Below, one piece after another: positions 7,216 to 14,819 of a stretch of 19,406 nt of DNA. The stretch spans positions 1-19,406 of the forward strand of contig NZ_JAEDCO010000031.1 of assembly GCF_016294135.1 (NCBI RefSeq). The letters run 5' to 3'. Within the stretch, counting starts at the first letter, position 1. Each line of letters opens with the position of its first letter. Source of the stretch: Methanobrevibacter ruminantium (lineage in GTDB: Archaea; Methanobacteriota; Methanobacteria; Methanobacteriales; Methanobacteriaceae). The notes below the pieces were generated by a model. It saw only the letters and a list, made by a program, of their open reading frames with translations. It was not told where the DNA came from and ran no database searches. A program made the position numbers and the translations under genes.

Positions 7216-8331
7216 TTAATAATTGTCTAAAGCTGACTGGTAGTTACCATCCAATTTAATGTATGGTTCAGCTCTTTTTACAACAACCCCAATTCTTTGA
7301 AGCTCTTCCAGTTTCTTGAATGGTTTGTTTTTGCGTATTGCCATAATTTTCCTTGCAGATTTAGGGCCGATTCCTGGCACTCGTATAAGTTTTTTATAGG
7401 AAGCGTAGTTAATTTCTACAGGGAAAATGTCCATTTCCCTTGCAGCCAATATCTTCGGATCTTCCTTTAAGGATAATTTGTCATTCTCATCAAATACAAG
7501 TTCCTTCACATCAAACTTATAATCGCTTATCAAGGCATCAGCATGATAGAGTTTTGCAGTTCTATCTGTATTGCAGGATTCCTTTTTCTCAAATTCTGTT
7601 CCTTCTACAGGTGAAAATGCACTGAAGTAGCTACGTCTCAAGTCCACTTTCTTATACAGGCTTTCCATTCTTTTAAGGATTTCAAGGTCTGTTTCATCAT
7701 TTGCACCTACAATCAATTGTGTGGTATGGCCGGATTTTGCAAAGCTTGGATTCTTTCTAGCTATTTCATTCATCCAATCAAGCCTTTTTAGAATATCCTT
7801 GTTGTAATCCTTTGTGCTTGTGATTTCATTAAGGCCATCTTTTGTAGCGGCTTCAATGTTTAGGCTTACCCTATTTGCCAAACTCATTGCCCTTTTGATG
7901 GAATCCTTTGATGCACCAGGAATGATTTTAAGATGTATGTAATCATCATATCCATAGTCCTTTCTTAGTATCCTTGCAGTCTCTATGGTCTTTTCCATCG
8001 TGTTGTCTATTGTATCTCCAATTCCGGAACTTAAAAATAGACCATTTACATAACCGTTGTTGTAGTAATGAAGGAATGCTCTTGAAAGCTCTTCAGGACT
8101 TAATTCAAGACGGGTGAAATTGCGTTTGCTTTGGTTTATGCAATATTTGCAGTCGTTTTTGCACTTGTTTGTCATCAATGTCTTAAAGAGGGGTATCTTG
8201 CATCCATTATGTCCAGTGGCATGATAAATCCCAGGGAGATTCACCTGTGAGCTCTTGCTATGGCTGACATAATCGCACAGATCATATTGTGCATTATCTG
8301 CCAAAACCTGCATTTTTTCTAATGTAGACAT
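7216..8331 (-). CDS. Radical SAM protein with C-terminal helix-hairpin-helix, putative DNA modification/repair (TIGR03916-like)
   Basis: The 371-residue protein has the radical SAM CxxxCxxC cluster motif CKNDCKYC at 57-64, which binds a 4Fe-4S cluster and SAM. The N-terminal EKMQVLADNAQYD, the NGLFLSSGIGDTIDNTME segment and HLKIIPGAS match the family described as 'putative DNA modification/repair radical SAM protein' (rSAM linked to uracil-DNA glycosylase). The C-terminus (about 315-360) contains LIRVPGIGPKSARKIM, a helix-hairpin-helix that binds DNA, consistent with action on nucleic acid. In many genomes this protein is paired with a UDG-like partner; none is in this window. GAGGG lies 5 nt before the ATG. 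It is upstream of leuA on the same strand, with no functional link evident. Confidence 0.85.
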   Translation of the reverse strand: MSTLEKMQVLADNAQYDLCDYVSHSKSSQVNLPGIYHATGHNGCKIPLFKTLMTNKCKNDCKYCINQSKRNFTRLELSPEELSRAFLHYYNNGYVNGLFLSSGIGDTIDNTMEKTIETARILRKDYGYDDYIHLKIIPGASKDSIKRAMSLANRVSLNIEAATKDGLNEITSTKDYNKDILKRLDWMNEIARKNPSFAKSGHTTQLIVGANDETDLEILKRMESLYKKVDLRRSYFSAFSPVEGTEFEKKESCNTDRTAKLYHADALISDYKFDVKELVFDENDKLSLKEDPKILAAREMDIFPVEINYASYKKLIRVPGIGPKSARKIMAIRKNKPFKKLEELQRIGVVVKRAEPYIKLDGNYQSALDNY

Positions 8332-8625
8332 AATTTCCCTCTTATTTTTATTTTTAAGTGCTGAAATTTTATTAAAAAAATTATTCTATTTTATAATTTT
8401 TATAAAGATGCTTTTTTATAAATCTTCTGATTATTAATATCTATAATTATTATCTTTATTTATATTAATAAATTTTAACAATGCAACTTATCGGTTTTTT
8501 TTAATTATCACTTTTTTTAAAAAATCCCTAATTTTTATTATTTTTATCAAAAATCAATTAAGATTTAAAACAATTCATTCTAGGGATAAGAAAATTATAT
8601 ATAAAATATATGCTAATTTAATATT
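8332..8625. promoter_or_regulatory. Divergent promoter region of the radical SAM gene and cfbB
   Basis: This AT-rich spacer carries promoters in both directions. For cfbB, TATATAAAA lies at about 8598-8606, 20-28 nt before the ATG at 8626, with no Shine-Dalgarno sequence, so the mRNA is probably leaderless. For the radical SAM gene, TTTATAAAAA on the minus strand near 8397-8407 predicts a leader of about 40-45 nt that includes GAGGG. Confidence 0.5.
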
Positions 8626-10110
8626 ATGAAAGTCGTACTAGCTGGAACTGGAAGTGCTGTTGGAAAAACAACTATTTCTACAGGAATCATGAAAGCACTT
8701 CAAGATGAAAATGTTCAACCATTTAAGGTTGGCCCTGATTTTATTGACCCTTCTTACCATACAATTGCTACAGGCAATGTATCAAGGAACTTGGATTCAT
8801 TTTTCATGGATGAGTTTCAAATAATCAATTCATTTGAAAGGGCACTCAAGATATCCAAGTCCAATATGGGAATTATTGAAGGTGTAAGAGGCCTATATGA
8901 AGGTATCAGTCCTATCAGTGATATAGGTAACACTGCCTCAATTGCAAAGGCTTTAGATGCTCCTGTAGTACTTCTTATGGATTCAAGAAGCTTGGTGAAA
9001 AGTGCGGCTGCTGTTGTGTTAGGATTCAAGGCTCTTGACCCTGATGTACGTATAGAAGGAGTTATCTTGAATAAGGTCAAAGGCCAAAGGCATTTCCTAA
9101 AGGCAAAGGAGTCTGTTGAAAAGTTAGCAAATGTTCCAGTCATAGGAGGCATTCCAAGAAATGAAGAGATTGCAGTGGAAGAAAGGCATCTTGGTTTGGT
9201 TCCAGCTCTTGAAAAGGAAAAGATCAATAGGAATATTGAACTTTGGGGGCATATTGCTGAGGAATATATAGACCTGGATGCTCTAAAGGATATTATGAAA
9301 ACATCCAGCAAATCTGCTGTAAAAGACAATATGAATAAGTCCATTGAATCTATGGAAGATGATTATAATCAAGGCCATCGTGTAGATTTATCCATTCATG
9401 AGGATGAATTCAATAGGGAGCATAATGAGGCCATTAATCTTGAGGTCACCAATGGCTCCAAACCTGGAGAGCTGTGGAAAACAGGCAATAATGCACCTAT
9501 TAAGATTGGTGTAGCTATTGATGAAATCTTCACTTTCTATTATAAGGAAACATTGGAATCCCTTGAGGAAAATGGGGCTAAGATAGTTCCATTCAGCCCA
9601 TATAAGGATGAGGAAATTCCAGATGTTGATGCCCTTTACATTGGTGGAGGCTACCCTGAAGTGTTCAAGAAGGAATTGTCTGAGAATGAATCCATGCTAA
9701 AATCCATCAATAAGTTCCATAAGGAACATAGGCCAATATATGGTGAATGCGGTGGATTGATTTATTTATCAGAGTCTATTGACGGCTTAGGAATGGTTAA
9801 TGCAATCCCATACAGTGCAGAAATGACTCCTAGAGTTCAAGGATTGAATTATGTTGTAGCAAGATCAAATAAGGATAATCTCATATCTGAAAAAGGAGAT
9901 ATTTTCCGTGCACATGAATTCCATTACACCAAACTCAACATTGACAGAACTGATGAGCTTGTTTTTGATGTACTCAGAGGAAGAGGTGTATTGAATAATA
10001 TGGATGGAGTCAGCATTGGAAACACTTTAGCCAATTACATTCACATTCACGCTTGTTCATGTCCTAACTTTGCATATAATTTCACTAAGAACATAGCAGA
10101 GTTGGACTGA
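8626..10110 (+). CDS. cfbB: Ni-sirohydrochlorin / cobyrinate a,c-diamide synthase
   Basis: This ATP- and glutamine-dependent amidotransferase amidates the a and c side chains of Ni-sirohydrochlorin (coenzyme F430 synthesis) and/or cobyrinate (cobamide synthesis). The N-terminal dethiobiotin-synthetase-like ATPase shows the P-loop GTGSAVGKTT (7-16), KVGPDFIDPSYH (34-45) and EGVRGLYEG (85-93). The C-terminal class I glutaminase domain starts near 292, with YIGGGYPE (338-345), the nucleophile C375 in YGECGG, and AHEFHYT (429-435). The late YIHIHA (471-476) supplies the catalytic histidine region. Length is 494 residues, above the usual roughly 450, because of a charged linker at about 222-290. 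In methanogens with a single homologue the enzyme can serve both pathways, so the cfbB/cbiA choice is a judgement. It is a monocistronic unit. Confidence 0.9.
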   Translation: MKVVLAGTGSAVGKTTISTGIMKALQDENVQPFKVGPDFIDPSYHTIATGNVSRNLDSFFMDEFQIINSFERALKISKSNMGIIEGVRGLYEGISPISDIGNTASIAKALDAPVVLLMDSRSLVKSAAAVVLGFKALDPDVRIEGVILNKVKGQRHFLKAKESVEKLANVPVIGGIPRNEEIAVEERHLGLVPALEKEKINRNIELWGHIAEEYIDLDALKDIMKTSSKSAVKDNMNKSIESMEDDYNQGHRVDLSIHEDEFNREHNEAINLEVTNGSKPGELWKTGNNAPIKIGVAIDEIFTFYYKETLESLEENGAKIVPFSPYKDEEIPDVDALYIGGGYPEVFKKELSENESMLKSINKFHKEHRPIYGECGGLIYLSESIDGLGMVNAIPYSAEMTPRVQGLNYVVARSNKDNLISEKGDIFRAHEFHYTKLNIDRTDELVFDVLRGRGVLNNMDGVSIGNTLANYIHIHACSCPNFAYNFTKNIAELD

Positions 10111-10678
10111 AATTTTATTTTTTCTTTAACTTTTTAATATTATTATTTCTATTTCTATTTTTTATTTCCATGAACTTTTTTTAAAATTTATTTTAGTATA
10201 ATGTATACGATTTTTTCTTAAATTTTTTTACAATATACAAAATTTTTGAATTTTTCATAAAATTTTTCTCATAAAAAAGTATTACTTTATGATCAATGAG
10301 GATTTTTTCCTTTTCAATTTTCAAATTTGAAAATCTATTTAAATTTATTATTTTATTTTGAAACTTGAGTTTTTTTAGCTATTTTTTTAAATAACTATAA
10401 TTAATCTTTATTTTTTTAAAATAATTATTTTAAACTATTTTTTATATCAATTTTTTCAATGCCTTTTGTAACTTTTTGTAGATACAACGTTAACTCAATG
10501 TTATTACATGCTATATTTTTGTACATTTATGTATATGGATTCAGTATTTTTTACTACTTTTTCTAAATTTTTAAATTATGGCTGGGATCTTCAATTTTTT
10601 CAATAAATCTTCATGATAATATCATTTGGGTTTCTGCAGATTTTTTGAAAATTTCATTTCACATTTTGTAACTCAAAT

Positions 10679-10691
10679 TTTACACTTGAAA
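10679..10691 (+). other. Candidate mini-ORB (origin recognition box), left copy
   Basis: TTTACACTTGAAA is followed by the GC-rich patch ATGGCACCCGC, unusual in this T-rich stretch. An exact inverse copy lies at 12003-12015. The sequence agrees with the short repeat I remember as the Cdc6-1 site in the Methanothermobacter origin; this is recall, not a search result. Confidence 0.45.
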
Positions 10692-10891
10692 TGGCACCCG
10701 CTATTTTTTTCACCTTTTTTCAAATTTTCAGATTTTCTCAAAAAAGTGATAACTCAAATTATCACAGCTAAACTATTGATGTAATATCATTATGACTCCT
10801 CATCATTTTTTTATAATTTTTTTCAATTTTTTGAGTTACAAATTTATTTTTTTTATAGTTTTTTAAATTAAGTTTATATGCAATGAGCTAA

Positions 10892-10986
10892 CATATATAA
10901 TAATGTTGATAATTTTTTATTTTATGATTATATTATCAATTTAAAAAAAATTTCTTTGATAATATCAATTTTTTCAATACGAAGGT
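10892..10986 (+). promoter_or_regulatory. Promoter and leader of the coiled-coil gene with repeated TTGATAAT
   Basis: A TATA box CATATATAA lies at 10892-10900. Between it and the ribosome binding site GAAGGT (10981-10986) are TTGATAAT (10906-10913), its inverse ATTATCAA (10932-10939) and TTGATAATATCAA (10956-10968). These would fall at or just after the transcription start and look like operator half-sites or a leader hairpin. Confidence 0.45.
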
Positions 10987-10991
10987 ATTTT

Positions 10992-11687
10992 ATGTTAGAA
11001 AAGGAAGTCAAACAATATAAGAGAGGAAACAGTTTCACTTATCGTATCGACCTATCAAAAAAAGATAATTTTGAAGGTGGGGAGAAAGTAATGATTCTTA
11101 GGATAAGTGAATATGAATCTTACCTAAATGAGATCGATGATCTTAAAGCAAAAATTGACGATAATAAAAATACCATTTCAGACTTGAAGCAATCACGCAG
11201 TGAAGCGGATTCTTCCATAAATGAAATTATAGAACAAAGGAATCAGGAGATTTCAGATAAGAATAAGGAAATCATGGACCTGGTTGAAGAAAACAAATCT
11301 GCCATTGCAAAATGCTATGAAATTATTGATGAAAAAGATCAGCTTATCAAACAGGCTAATGAAGAGATTAGGCTTGAAAGGGCTAAGTCAGATTTAGCGA
11401 TGCAAAAGGCTGAGGAAAATCTCCTTGAAGAGAGGAAAAGACATGATGAACTTGTTTTAGAAAAGGACAAGGAGTTGCATAATGTTAACCAGCAGCTTCA
11501 GGACAGCCTTAAAGAAATCGCTTATAAAGACCAATTGTTAACTGCTGATAGGCTTTTAATCGACAGATATAAAAACAGAAGCTTCATTGACCGTCTCTTA
11601 AACAGACAACCTGATGACAGTGACTTGCAAATTGACAGCAAGCCAAAGGAAACTTATGTCTTGGAAGCTGAAAAACAAGATGATTAA
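10992..11687 (+). CDS. Coiled-coil protein with possible AbrB-like N-terminus
   Basis: I do not recognise a named family. The 231-residue, highly charged protein has no signal peptide or membrane segment. Residues 1-38 (KQYKRGNSFTYRIDLSK, then EGGEKVMIL) resemble the swapped-hairpin AbrB/SpoVT pattern, in which GNS, a hydrophobic strand and G-D/E-x-V-x-I recur; this is a weak pattern match. Residues about 42-195 form a long heptad-rich coiled coil, followed by a short basic segment (RYKNRSFIDRLLNRQ) and an acidic tail. The ATG at 10992 is preferred over the upstream in-frame start at 10956 because GAAGGT lies 5 nt before it and the extra residues are encoded by the T-rich leader. It is isolated, with about 0.8 kb of noncoding T-rich DNA on each side. 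A DNA-binding or scaffold role near the presumed origin is speculative. Confidence 0.75.
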   Translation: MLEKEVKQYKRGNSFTYRIDLSKKDNFEGGEKVMILRISEYESYLNEIDDLKAKIDDNKNTISDLKQSRSEADSSINEIIEQRNQEISDKNKEIMDLVEENKSAIAKCYEIIDEKDQLIKQANEEIRLERAKSDLAMQKAEENLLEERKRHDELVLEKDKELHNVNQQLQDSLKEIAYKDQLLTADRLLIDRYKNRSFIDRLLNRQPDDSDLQIDSKPKETYVLEAEKQDD

Positions 11688-11694
11688 TTCAAGC

Positions 11695-11712
11695 TTTTTG
11701 ACTCGTCAAAAA
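11695..11712 (+). terminator. Hairpin after the coiled-coil gene
   Basis: TTTTTGA (11695-11701) pairs perfectly with TCAAAAA (11706-11712) around a CTCG loop, 7 nt after the stop codon. T-rich tracts follow from 11725 on, so this is a likely terminator. Confidence 0.55.
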
Positions 11713-12002
11713 CCTTGACCAAACTTTTTTCTATTTTTAACTTATATTACTTTTTATTATTCTTTTTTCATTATCTTTTCATTATTTTTTTATTCTCTTT
11801 TTATTTCTCTTTTTATTATAAATATTGCATCTACTTTTCAATGTCATGTTATCTTCAATTCATATTCATTTTTGATCTATTGAGTTGCATTTTTTCACAT
11901 ATTTTCATTGTAACTCTTAGACATAAATTTCAACTGTATAATGAGTTAACCTGTTATTATCATTTTTTGCCAATTTTAGGGCCAGAAATTCCTTGACGTA
12001 AG

Positions 12003-12015
12003 TTTCAAGTGTAAA
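12003..12015 (-). other. Candidate mini-ORB, right copy, inverted
   Basis: TTTCAAGTGTAAA is the exact reverse complement of 10679-10691. The two copies face each other across the coiled-coil gene, 1.3 kb apart. A degenerate copy in the same orientation precedes it at 11928-11940. Confidence 0.45.
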
Positions 12016-12461
12016 TTTTTTTGCAATTTTTCAAATATTTTTCAAATGTCATTATCAAAACATAATCATGTTAATTTATTTTCATCATCATTTCAAATCT
12101 TTTGTAATAACATCTATTTTGAGGATTTTTTCCACTCAAAAATGATATTATCACGAAATTTTCATAAATTTTTCAATTTTTTTCAAGATCCTTATCAAAA
12201 TTTCATGATTTTTGTATTACTTGGCGATTTTTTTATCTATTGGAACATTTGTTTTATAGTTTTAAAATTATTTTCTAAAAAAAACATCTTTTTTTCAATA
12301 TCTTGTATACTTTTTATTTTCACAAAATATTTTTCGATACACTTTTTTCCTGTTCAATGGAAAAATTTTTCCAATTTTTTTTGAGTAAGATGATTTCAAT
12401 GACATTCAAAATCCTTAAGCTTGATTTAAAAATTTCTTAATTAATTTCCCATTTAATAAAC

Positions 12462-12508
12462 TTATATAATAGTTTCAACAAACTCTAAAATAACGCTTAT
12501 ATAAGGGG
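12462..12508 (+). promoter_or_regulatory. Promoter and RBS of the polysaccharide gene pair
   Basis: TATA box TTATATAA is at 12462-12469, predicting a start near 12490. The ribosome binding site AAGGGG is at 12503-12508, 5 nt before the ATG, giving a leader of only about 20-25 nt. Confidence 0.6.
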
Positions 12509-12513
12509 TTTTT

Positions 12514-13659
12514 ATGAACTTTAATTTTAAAAACGGAAATTTTGATCTATTCAATCCACTGATAGTTGTAGTGATGGCAATATTGTTCCTCATCATAGCT
12601 ATGCCTATGTGGTATTTCTACCAGGAATTGCCTTCTCCCAATTTAGATTTGTATCTTTATATTGGATTAGGGCTCTTGTTCTTTATTTTTAGCGCTTTTG
12701 CATCTAACTACATCTTAAGTAAAAGCTTTAAAATCGATGTGGATTCAACCCCTAAAAAAATTTTCAGCACTGAGAAATTATCATTATTTGATTCATATTC
12801 AAAAAATGAATTGATTATTGTAGCACTGGTTTTATTAGGCATTTTGCTGCAGGTTATAAACATCGCTTTATTAGGTGGCATACCACTTTTCTCTGCTACA
12901 TTAAAGGCGAAGGCTGCAACAAAAATTTGGCTTGTATCCTACATTATTTTCCTGCCATCCATAAATGTTCTGCTTGCAAAATACAATAGAAAATCACATT
13001 ATCTATTATTGCTCATCGGCTTGGTCTTGTTTGCCCTAACTGGATATAGGACCACTCCTATTGCAATCATGCTATCTGCACTCATAACCTTGTACTATAC
13101 AAGGGATATTGATGTGAAATACATTATTTTAGCTATCTTAGCTATTGCAGTGGTGCTTTTGGCAGTTGGATTCATTGCAGTTCAAGCCATCACCTGGCAG
13201 CACTGGTCTTTAAATCCAATTGAATTGGTGTCTTATAGGGCAGCATTTACATTGAATATACTCTCAAAAGCCATCGAGAATCAATGTGCCACTATGGGCA
13301 ATCTATTCTACACAACATTGACAGGATTCTTTACACATTCAGATGCAAGAGTTTTGGTTGGCCAGGCTACATTAGGACAGGTTCATTCCATAACATCTAC
13401 AATTTTCGGCCCTGCATTGCTTGATTTTGGTATTGTGGGAATGATTCTGCAAATGTTTTTATTAGGCCTTATCCTAAAGACATTACACAGCATACAGAAT
13501 TACAAGAAAGAGATCTTTACAGCATTTTACGGAATTTTGCTTGCACAAACAATCATCTGGATAGAGACAGGCCCAACTGATATTGTTGTATGGCTATTCT
13601 ATTTGATTGGCATTTTCCTCATCATCCATTTCCTAAGGGGTGCAAATCATGAAATCTAA
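12514..13659 (+). CDS. Polytopic membrane protein, Wzy-like oligosaccharide repeat unit polymerase
   Basis: A 381-residue integral membrane protein with about ten to twelve hydrophobic segments. The long central loop is LTGYRTTPIAIMLSALI, followed by a soluble stretch with TWQHWSLNPIELVSYRAAFTLNIL and a region near 255-285 rich in Gly/Thr. The pattern is that of the oligosaccharide repeat unit polymerase (Wzy/O-antigen ligase-like) proteins common in Methanobacteriales, which join lipid-linked sugar units at the cell surface. Wzy sequences are poorly conserved, so the call rests on topology and on the neighbour: the next gene, a GT-B-like sugar enzyme, overlaps it by 11 nt. Product could be an exopolysaccharide, a glycan coat or a step linked to pseudomurein. 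Confidence 0.65.
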   Translation: MNFNFKNGNFDLFNPLIVVVMAILFLIIAMPMWYFYQELPSPNLDLYLYIGLGLLFFIFSAFASNYILSKSFKIDVDSTPKKIFSTEKLSLFDSYSKNELIIVALVLLGILLQVINIALLGGIPLFSATLKAKAATKIWLVSYIIFLPSINVLLAKYNRKSHYLLLLIGLVLFALTGYRTTPIAIMLSALITLYYTRDIDVKYIILAILAIAVVLLAVGFIAVQAITWQHWSLNPIELVSYRAAFTLNILSKAIENQCATMGNLFYTTLTGFFTHSDARVLVGQATLGQVHSITSTIFGPALLDFGIVGMILQMFLLGLILKTLHSIQNYKKEIFTAFYGILLAQTIIWIETGPTDIVVWLFYLIGIFLIIHFLRGANHEI

Positions 13660-14770
13660 AAATATAGCTATTGCAGGAGAGATCACTCCATCCAAAACAA
13701 TCATTCCAATCATTGAAAAGTTAAGGGAGATGGAGAATGAAGGTGAATTAAGCTTCAAGATCAATAAGATAATCGGGCTTTATCATGGAGAATCTTCAAG
13801 GGATTTCCTTGAACCTTATTGTGATGAAACATATTCTATTGGAGAAGGCAGAAGAGGGAAAAAGAATTCTCTTGGAAAATTGGCATATCTCATTTCAAAG
13901 GATATCCTAAAGGCATTCAATGCACTTAAGGGAGGGGGCATTGGTTTATTGATCACTGCAGGGAATGCAGGGGATGTTAGAAAAGCCATTGTAGCTGCAA
14001 TTATCTTGCAAATTCCGGTTTTGCATATTGAGCAGGATATCTACAATCCTATTGAAGTCATTTCACAAGCGAATCTTGTAACAGTTCCTTCCAAGGGATA
14101 TGAGGAGTATCTGGAGAAGAACTATAAGCTTAATAATGTTGTCAATATCAACGGTTATCCTATGGCGAAATATGTTGATGACTATATAAAAGAAAACAAT
14201 TTAATCGATAAGGATGAAATCTACGGAGAATATGGGATGAAGGAATTTGTCCTTGTTGTTCTTGGTGGAGATTTGAAGGATGATGATATTGAGCCATTGA
14301 TTAGGGCTGTTGAAGAGCTTAATCTAAAAGCCTTGATTGCACCTTACAGATTTGATAGGAATATGGTTAAGGAATTGGTCTTGTCACCAAACATCAAGGT
14401 TTTGCCTCAATATGTTGATATGTTAAGCTTCATGAATGCGGCATCACATTTGATATATGCTGCAGGTATGGGAATGACCATTGAAGCAGGAGTATTCAAT
14501 ATTCCATCATTAAAAATAGAAGGATTCCATAAAACTCATGGAAGTGTGGATTTGGCTAAGGAACTTAACATACCAATCGTAAAAATAGAAGAAATTTCTG
14601 AGGCATTTGAGAATCTACCAGACCAAAAGGAATCAGATCTTGTAAAAAATAGTGAGATAGCTATTGAAAGGGTAGTGGATTTGATAAATGATTTTGATGA
14701 AAAATCATTCAAAAGAAGCGGATTTAAATCCACTAAGCAAATTTGGAACAGTAGAAAAGTATACAGATGA
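13649..14770 (+). CDS. GT-B-fold protein (glycosyltransferase or UDP-sugar epimerase-like)
   Basis: The 373-residue cytoplasmic protein begins MKSKNIAIAGEITPSKT. Its two-halved Rossmann layout resembles MurG/EpsE-type glycosyltransferases and UDP-GlcNAc 2-epimerases: an N-terminal half with GLLITAGNAGDVRKAIVAAI and PVLHIEQDIYNPIEVISQANLVTVPS, then a C-terminal half with VLVVLGGDLKDDDIEPLIRAVEEL and AASHLIYAAGMGMTIEAG, the last matching the nucleotide-sugar-binding Gly-rich loop and E of this fold. The exact donor and acceptor cannot be read. ATG 13649 is preferred to the in-frame GTG at 13640, because AAGGGGTG (13635-13642) is a strong ribosome binding site 6 nt before the ATG and overlaps the GTG. 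The 11-nt overlap with the polymerase stop indicates translational coupling and a shared pathway. Confidence 0.68.
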   Translation: MKSKNIAIAGEITPSKTIIPIIEKLREMENEGELSFKINKIIGLYHGESSRDFLEPYCDETYSIGEGRRGKKNSLGKLAYLISKDILKAFNALKGGGIGLLITAGNAGDVRKAIVAAIILQIPVLHIEQDIYNPIEVISQANLVTVPSKGYEEYLEKNYKLNNVVNINGYPMAKYVDDYIKENNLIDKDEIYGEYGMKEFVLVVLGGDLKDDDIEPLIRAVEELNLKALIAPYRFDRNMVKELVLSPNIKVLPQYVDMLSFMNAASHLIYAAGMGMTIEAGVFNIPSLKIEGFHKTHGSVDLAKELNIPIVKIEEISEAFENLPDQKESDLVKNSEIAIERVVDLINDFDEKSFKRSGFKSTKQIWNSRKVYR

Positions 14771-14819
14771 TTTTATCTTTCACTTTTCTTCTAATTTTTT
14801 TATTTTTCAATTTCTTTTT
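14771..14819 (+). terminator. T-rich terminator between convergent genes
   Basis: The 49-bp gap after the glycosyltransferase-like gene contains several T tracts, including TTTTTTTATTTTTC and a final run of seven T. No stable hairpin is evident; archaeal termination at U-runs is sufficient. Confidence 0.5.

Larger units (their letters stand above)
10111..10991. other. T-rich noncoding region, left half of candidate replication-origin-like region
   Basis: No plausible gene is present in about 880 bp. The plus strand is strongly T-rich, with many runs of five to eight T. A 14-bp GTATA/TATAC element lies at 10195-10208. The decamer family G-[TA]-TAACTCAA occurs at 10489, 10667 and 10748 and inverted at 10830-10841, and a 7-bp inverted repeat GTGATAA/TTATCAC lies at 10746-10765. 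TTTACACTTGAAA at 10679-10691 resembles, as I recall it, the Cdc6-1 binding repeat of the Methanothermobacter origin. The end of the region holds the promoter and leader of the coiled-coil gene. Confidence 0.5.
11713..12513. other. T-rich noncoding region, right half of candidate origin-like region
   Basis: About 800 bp with a very T-rich plus strand and no credible gene. Two open frames here (11715-11996 and 12046-12384) encode only Phe/Ile/Ser-rich low-complexity strings produced by the T runs. Elements seen: TGTAACTC at 11909-11916 and inverted GAGTTAAC at 11943-11950, TTTCAACTGTATA at 11928-11940 (11 of 13 matches to the right-hand box), and TTTCAAGTGTAAA at 12003-12015. The last 50 bp hold the promoter of the next gene. 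Confidence 0.5.

Noticed and set aside
8817..9344. 175-codon open frame antisense to cfbB
   Set aside because: It lies entirely inside a well-supported enzyme gene on the other strand and encodes Ser/Ile/Leu-rich sequence without motifs.
10956..10991. Upstream start of the coiled-coil protein
   Set aside because: The extra 12 residues come from leader sequence containing the TTGATAAT repeats, with no ribosome binding site before 10956, whereas 10992 has GAAGGT.
11715..11996. Open frame of 93 codons in the T-rich region
   Set aside because: The translation is Phe/Ile/Tyr/Ser strings caused by T runs, with no ribosome binding site or recognisable domain. It looks like a composition artefact.
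12046..12384. Open frame of 112 codons in the T-rich region
   Set aside because: Again Phe/Ser/Ile-rich low complexity from TTT/TTC codons. No start signal and no resemblance to a protein family.
13640..13648. GTG start for the GT-B-like protein
   Set aside because: The GTG overlaps the ribosome binding site AAGGGGTG that fits the ATG at 13649.
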